64,000 bases of DNA from an uncultured Flavobacteriales bacterium (GTDB lineage Bacteria; Bacteroidota; Bacteroidia; Flavobacteriales; BACL11), in the NCBI GenBank assembly GCA_943788405.1, contig CALSQD010000002.1:360850-424849 (forward strand). The letters are read 5' to 3'. Numbering within the stretch: position 1 is the first letter of the stretch; the number at the start of each line of letters is the position of its first letter. Below the pieces are notes generated by a model. The model worked only from the letters and a program-made list of their open reading frames with translations, did no database searches and was not told the origin of the DNA. Below, piece after piece: positions 61,200 through 64,000 of the stretch. The translations under genes and the position numbers were made by a program.

Positions 61200-62261
61200 A
61201 TGAAAATTACAAAAACTAGCATTTCACGATTAAACTCAACTGACTTTTCTAATCTGCCTTTTGGTACAGTTTTCTCTGATCATATGCTTGTTTGTAATTA
61301 TAAAAACGGAAAATGGAGTGAAGCAGAAATTCTGCCTTACGGACCAATAGCTATGGCGCCAGGCGCACAAGTTTTACACTATGGTCAGTCAGTTTTTGAG
61401 GGAATGAAAGCCTTTAAAAATAATTCAGATGAAATTTTATTATTCCGTAAGGATGAAAATTTTAAACGTTTAAACCAATCAGCTGAACGATTATCAATTC
61501 CATTAATTGATAAAAATATTTTTATGAATGGTTTGGATGAATTACTAAAGTTAGATTCTGCTTGGTGTAAAAAAGAAGAAGGGTATTCTTTATATATCCG
61601 TCCTTTTATTTTTGCCTCAGGTGAGTGTGTTAAAGCTTCAGCATCAGATGAATACACCTTCATTATTATTACCTCTCCAACCACAAAATACTATGCAGGA
61701 GAAATGAATGTAGTAGTAGAAGAGCATTATACTAGAGCGCCACAAGGTGGTGTAGGTTATGCAAAAGCTGCTGGAAATTATGCTGCATCTTTTTATCCAA
61801 CAAAACAGGCTAATGCAAAAGGTTTTCAGCAACTAATCTGGACAGATTCTGTTGAACATAAATATATTGAAGAGTCAGGAACTATGAATATTTGGTTCAG
61901 AATAGGGGATACTTTAATTACGCCTTCACTTTCGGATAGTATTTTAGGAGGAATTACTCGTGATAGTGTTGTTACCTTAGCTAAAGATAATGGAATAAAA
62001 GTTGAGGAGAGGAAGATACTGATTTCAGAAGTAGTGGAAGCCTTTAAAAATGGAACACTAAAAGAAGCCTTTGGTACTGGTACAGCTGTTACAGTAAACC
62101 CAATTAATACAATTACTTTTCGTGAAGATAGAATGGTGATTGAAGCACAAGAAGATTCTTTTGCTTTAAGGTTAAAAACTCAGTTACAGGGAATTCAAAA
62201 AGGTAAAATTGAAGATACTTATAATTGGAATTCTAAAGTATTAAATGCAGTAAAGAGCTAA
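61200..62261 (+). CDS. ilvE: Branched-chain amino acid aminotransferase
   Basis: The 353-aa PLP class IV aminotransferase transfers amino groups to 2-oxo acids of valine, leucine and isoleucine. Marks are GAQVLHYGQSVFEGMKAF near residue 58, PFIFASGECVKAS near 135, the PLP lysine in GYAKAAGNYAAS near 193, and EESGTMNIWF near 226. It is the bacterial type II (mitochondria-like) BCAT by length. The ATG at 61200 is chosen because the longer ORF starts inside the upstream terminator. Its end overlaps the convergent GNAT gene by four bases. Confidence 0.94.
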   Translation: MKITKTSISRLNSTDFSNLPFGTVFSDHMLVCNYKNGKWSEAEILPYGPIAMAPGAQVLHYGQSVFEGMKAFKNNSDEILLFRKDENFKRLNQSAERLSIPLIDKNIFMNGLDELLKLDSAWCKKEEGYSLYIRPFIFASGECVKASASDEYTFIIITSPTTKYYAGEMNVVVEEHYTRAPQGGVGYAKAAGNYAASFYPTKQANAKGFQQLIWTDSVEHKYIEESGTMNIWFRIGDTLITPSLSDSILGGITRDSVVTLAKDNGIKVEERKILISEVVEAFKNGTLKEAFGTGTAVTVNPINTITFREDRMVIEAQEDSFALRLKTQLQGIQKGKIEDTYNWNSKVLNAVKS

Positions 62262-62683
62262 GCGTTATACACCATTTTGTAGTGCATAATTCCGGCCTCT
62301 TCAAATAGATTTCCTTCTTTTACAAACCCTACTTTTTCATAAAAAGGAATTACTTGTACTTGAGCATGCATATATTTTATCTCTTTTTCATCTTTTAAGT
62401 CATGTAATATAGATTGTAGTACTTGCATTCCAAAACCTTTTCCTCTAGCAGATTCTAGTACTGCAAAGCGTTCTAGTTTAAATCCTTTTTCTGTTTTCCT
62501 GTGGCGGGCAGTAGCTAAAGGAATATTGTTTTCTAATAATAAAAAGTGAGTAGATTCTTCTTCAAACTCATATTCTAAATCTTCAGGACAGTTTTGACCA
62601 ATTACAAAAACTTGGTGGCGAATGGCAAAAGCCTGTTCCCTTAAGGCTTTATTTTTGAAAGTAAATTTTTTAATGACTATCAT
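62258..62683 (-). CDS. GNAT-family N-acetyltransferase
   Basis: The 141-aa protein has the acetyl-CoA-binding pattern LERFAVLESARGKGFGMQVL near residue 75 (R/QxxGxG/A as RGKGFG) and a following helix. Before it lies AFAIRHQVFVIGQNCPEDL, a pattern of ElaA-like acetyltransferases. The acceptor is unknown. It is divergent from YceI; the two starts are 60 bases apart. No consensus -7 box but TAAATTTA is present on its strand near 62701. Confidence 0.88.
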   Translation of the reverse strand: MIVIKKFTFKNKALREQAFAIRHQVFVIGQNCPEDLEYEFEEESTHFLLLENNIPLATARHRKTEKGFKLERFAVLESARGKGFGMQVLQSILHDLKDEKEIKYMHAQVQVIPFYEKVGFVKEGNLFEEAGIMHYKMVYNA

Positions 62684-62687
62684 AACA

Positions 62688-62718
62688 TTTGTTTGTGCCG
62701 TAAATTTATGTATTTTTG
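62688..62718 (+). promoter_or_regulatory. Promoter of the YceI gene
   Basis: TTTG (62688-62691), a 19-base spacer and TATTTTTG (62711-62718). The ATG at 62743 is 25 bases downstream. Confidence 0.65.
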
Positions 62719-62742
62719 AGCAATAAATTAAAAAATAAAATC

Positions 62743-63336
62743 ATGAAAAGAACAATTTTAACTGTACTACTAGCAGTAATAACAACATTTAGTTTTGCAA
62801 CTAAACCTCACACCGATAATGTAAGGGTAGATACTAAAAGTTCAACTGTAAAGTGGATAGGTTCCAAAGTAGCATCATCACATGAAGGAACAATTAACAT
62901 TAAAAAAGGAATGTTAATGATTAACCATGGTACTCTAGTGGGTGGTCAGTTTAGTATTGATATGAGCTCAATTAAGAATACTGATATAGAATCAGAAGAA
63001 TACAGTGCAAAATTAGAAGGGCATTTAAAGAATGAAGATTTTTTTGATGTTGAACAATTCCCTACAGCTACAATAACAATTGTAAAGGCAGTTAAAGGAA
63101 CAGAGAATAACTATTCTATTGTTGCTAATTTAACGATTAAAGGAATTACACATCCAATTTCTTTTGATGCAAATGTAAATGTAAATGGGATAAACTTTTT
63201 AGCAACTGCTAATATTAAAATTGATCGTACAAAATGGGATGTAACTTATAACTCAGGAAACTTTTTTGAAAACTTAGGAGATTACCTTATTAAGGACGAA
63301 ATTGAATTTGATGTATTTTTGCTTTCAGCAAAATAG
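62743..63336 (+). CDS. YceI-family periplasmic lipid-binding protein
   Basis: The 197-aa protein has a signal peptide (MKRTILTVLLAVITTFSFA) and a YceI lipocalin-like barrel: VRVDTKSSTVKWIGSKV near residue 28, SIDMSSIKNTDI near 78, LKNEDFFDVEQFPTA near 96 and the final FDVFLLSAK. These bind polyisoprenoids or similar lipids in the periplasm; the ligand is not predictable. The ATG at 62743 is chosen over 62716, which lies in the -7 box. A 51-aa ORF begins at its stop codon. Confidence 0.92.
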   Translation: MKRTILTVLLAVITTFSFATKPHTDNVRVDTKSSTVKWIGSKVASSHEGTINIKKGMLMINHGTLVGGQFSIDMSSIKNTDIESEEYSAKLEGHLKNEDFFDVEQFPTATITIVKAVKGTENNYSIVANLTIKGITHPISFDANVNVNGINFLATANIKIDRTKWDVTYNSGNFFENLGDYLIKDEIEFDVFLLSAK

Positions 63337-63492
63337 ATGACATTCTACATATTACTGATTATTACAATTATTATTTCCTATATAATTGCAGTTTATCAAA
63401 GAATAAGAGGACTAAAATTTTGGTCCTCTTTTTTTAAATCCCCTATTGCAGTGGCAGGAGTATTGGGTACTATTTGGAAGCTAATAGCTTAA
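63337..63492 (+). CDS. Doubtful small membrane ORF overlapping a terminator
   Basis: A 51-aa ORF starts at the base after the YceI stop and begins MTFYILLIITIIISYIIAVY, a single membrane helix, then a basic segment and a second weakly hydrophobic one. Its codons look normal for the genome. However it contains the whole YceI terminator hairpin (63405-63430) in its middle and its end overlaps the ATP-grasp gene by 23 bases. It might be translated only in readthrough transcripts, or not at all. Confidence 0.3.
   Translation: MTFYILLIITIIISYIIAVYQRIRGLKFWSSFFKSPIAVAGVLGTIWKLIA
63405..63435 (+). terminator. Terminator after the YceI gene
   Basis: AAGAGGAC (63405-63412) pairs with GTCCTCTT (63423-63430), with an inner AAAATTTT extension, followed by a T run. 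It lies 68 bases after the YceI stop. Confidence 0.82.
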
Positions 63493-64000
63493 TTACTTCC
63501 TCAGCTAATTGTTCAGCTGCTTTTGGGTGGTTTCTGAACCACAATTCGGGTTCAATTAATTCTAATTCACTTAATGACGGGTTGTTATTGTTATCATAAA
63601 CAATATCAACCCTTGCGTACATAGGTTTAAATGGGCTTGCAGCTAGGCAGTTTTCAGCAAACACAATTTCTTCTTTGGTTGGTGTATATTTTTCTACTCT
63701 GCCACCATGATCATCTTGCACTCGGAAATCACCTTTTTTTGCAATCTTTTTTACGGCATGAGTATATTTTCCTCCAATCATGATTAAGGAGATTTCACCT
63801 TGTGTAGTTATGTTATTTAGGAATTCTTGAAAAAGCATTCCTTCATTTTTTATAAGCTTTTGGAATATAGCTTCAATTTCGGAGCAGTTACTAGGGGTTA
63901 TTCGGTAAGTATGGCGTGCTGCTCCTGATACTGCTGGTTTTAGTACAGCCTCAGTCCAGTTTGTTTTTTCAAATAACTGATTTAAAGTTATGGTATCTCC
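63470..64000 (-). CDS. ATP-grasp protein (5' end outside window)
   Basis: The frame is open on the minus strand to base 64000, so the ATG at 63838 is internal and the N-terminus is missing. The visible 176 residues hold the second half of an ATP-grasp domain: KPAVSGAARHTYRI near the cut, LFQEFLNNI, GEISLIMIGGKYTHAVKK, YARVDIVYDNNNNPSLSELELIEPELW and a closing helix. It resembles RimK or glutathione-synthetase-like ligases of Bacteroidota. The catalysed amide or ester bond is unknown. It converges on YceI. Confidence 0.85.
   Translation of the reverse strand, partial: GDTITLNQLFEKTNWTEAVLKPAVSGAARHTYRITPSNCSEIEAIFQKLIKNEGMLFQEFLNNITTQGEISLIMIGGKYTHAVKKIAKKGDFRVQDDHGGRVEKYTPTKEEIVFAENCLAASPFKPMYARVDIVYDNNNNPSLSELELIEPELWFRNHPKAAEQLAEEVIKLLASK

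Noticed and set aside
1-64000. Prophage, integrative element or defence island
   Set aside because: No integrase, transposase, phage structural gene, restriction-modification, toxin-antitoxin pair or cas gene was recognised; gene content is housekeeping throughout.

Overview
The window is about 64 kb of AT-rich, densely coded chromosome from a member of Bacteroidota, most likely a free-living (probably aquatic) relative of Flavobacteriales. The evidence is concordant: -7 boxes of the form TAnnTTTG in front of many genes, two secreted proteins with C-terminal type IX secretion sorting domains, a bacillithiol gene (bshB1), a fused CcsB-CcsA cytochrome c maturase, the fused E1 alpha/beta 2-oxoacid dehydrogenase, a DUF4295/bL38 ribosomal protein next to L33, and MqnP-like and DGGGP-synthase-like UbiA proteins. 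Both ends of the window cut through genes. There is no rRNA operon, transposase, integrase, prophage or CRISPR array. No gene-free stretch exceeds about 220 bases.

Layout. 0-9.5 kb (+ strand) is a translation and protein-targeting block: UspA-like protein, CinA-C amidase, rpmB, a two-gene insert (DGSC lipoprotein and M1 peptidase), rpmG, bL38-like gene, ftsY, a solitary S23/four-helix-bundle gene, rimO, ffh, folD and a cold-shock gene. 9.6-15.8 kb (- strand) holds uvrB, a five-repeat DUF349 protein, aroE, a DUF368/PopT polyprenyl-phosphate translocase and a ComA-like phosphosulfolactate synthase. 15.9-18.4 kb (+) holds glmM and a cysteine desulfurase. 18.6-26.9 kb (-) holds an NhaC antiporter, a Cys/Met-metabolism PLP enzyme, a wza-wzc exopolysaccharide pair, maf, a UbiA enzyme and a DUF2520 protein. 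26.9-30.7 kb (+) holds ccsBA and bshB1. 30.8-39.9 kb (-) holds a T9SS Asp-box protein, a copper-type P1B ATPase, two thioredoxin-fold proteins, a POT peptide transporter and a DPP-IV-like S9 peptidase, with a lone + strand tRNA-His between copA and the thioredoxins. 39.9-45.4 kb holds a GlcD-like oxidase, two small membrane proteins, a PspC/PadR envelope-stress pair, an MqnP-like prenyltransferase and an NTF2-like protein. 45.5-64 kb holds hisS-hutH, DUF4159, a membrane-anchored exonuclease, rsmE, pckA, DUF423, a saccharopine dehydrogenase, rimM-rpsP, the E1 gene, a frameshifted murQ, mnmD, a second T9SS protein, ilvE, a GNAT protein, YceI and a partial ATP-grasp gene.

Most genes are housekeeping. 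The most unusual signals are: (1) phrase-like short repeats at gene 3' ends, one set flanking the solitary S23/four-helix-bundle gene like a small cassette; (2) a shared TTTGCAGCC initial region at four promoters, all for translation genes, consistent with stringent-type co-control; (3) a perfect 25-bp inverted repeat that looks like the PadR operator of the PspC/PadR operon; (4) a one-base frameshift in the last codons of murQ; (5) promoters sitting almost on the start codon of copA and the GlcD-like gene, suggesting leaderless mRNAs; and (6) terminators overlapping promoters, start codons or a small ORF.
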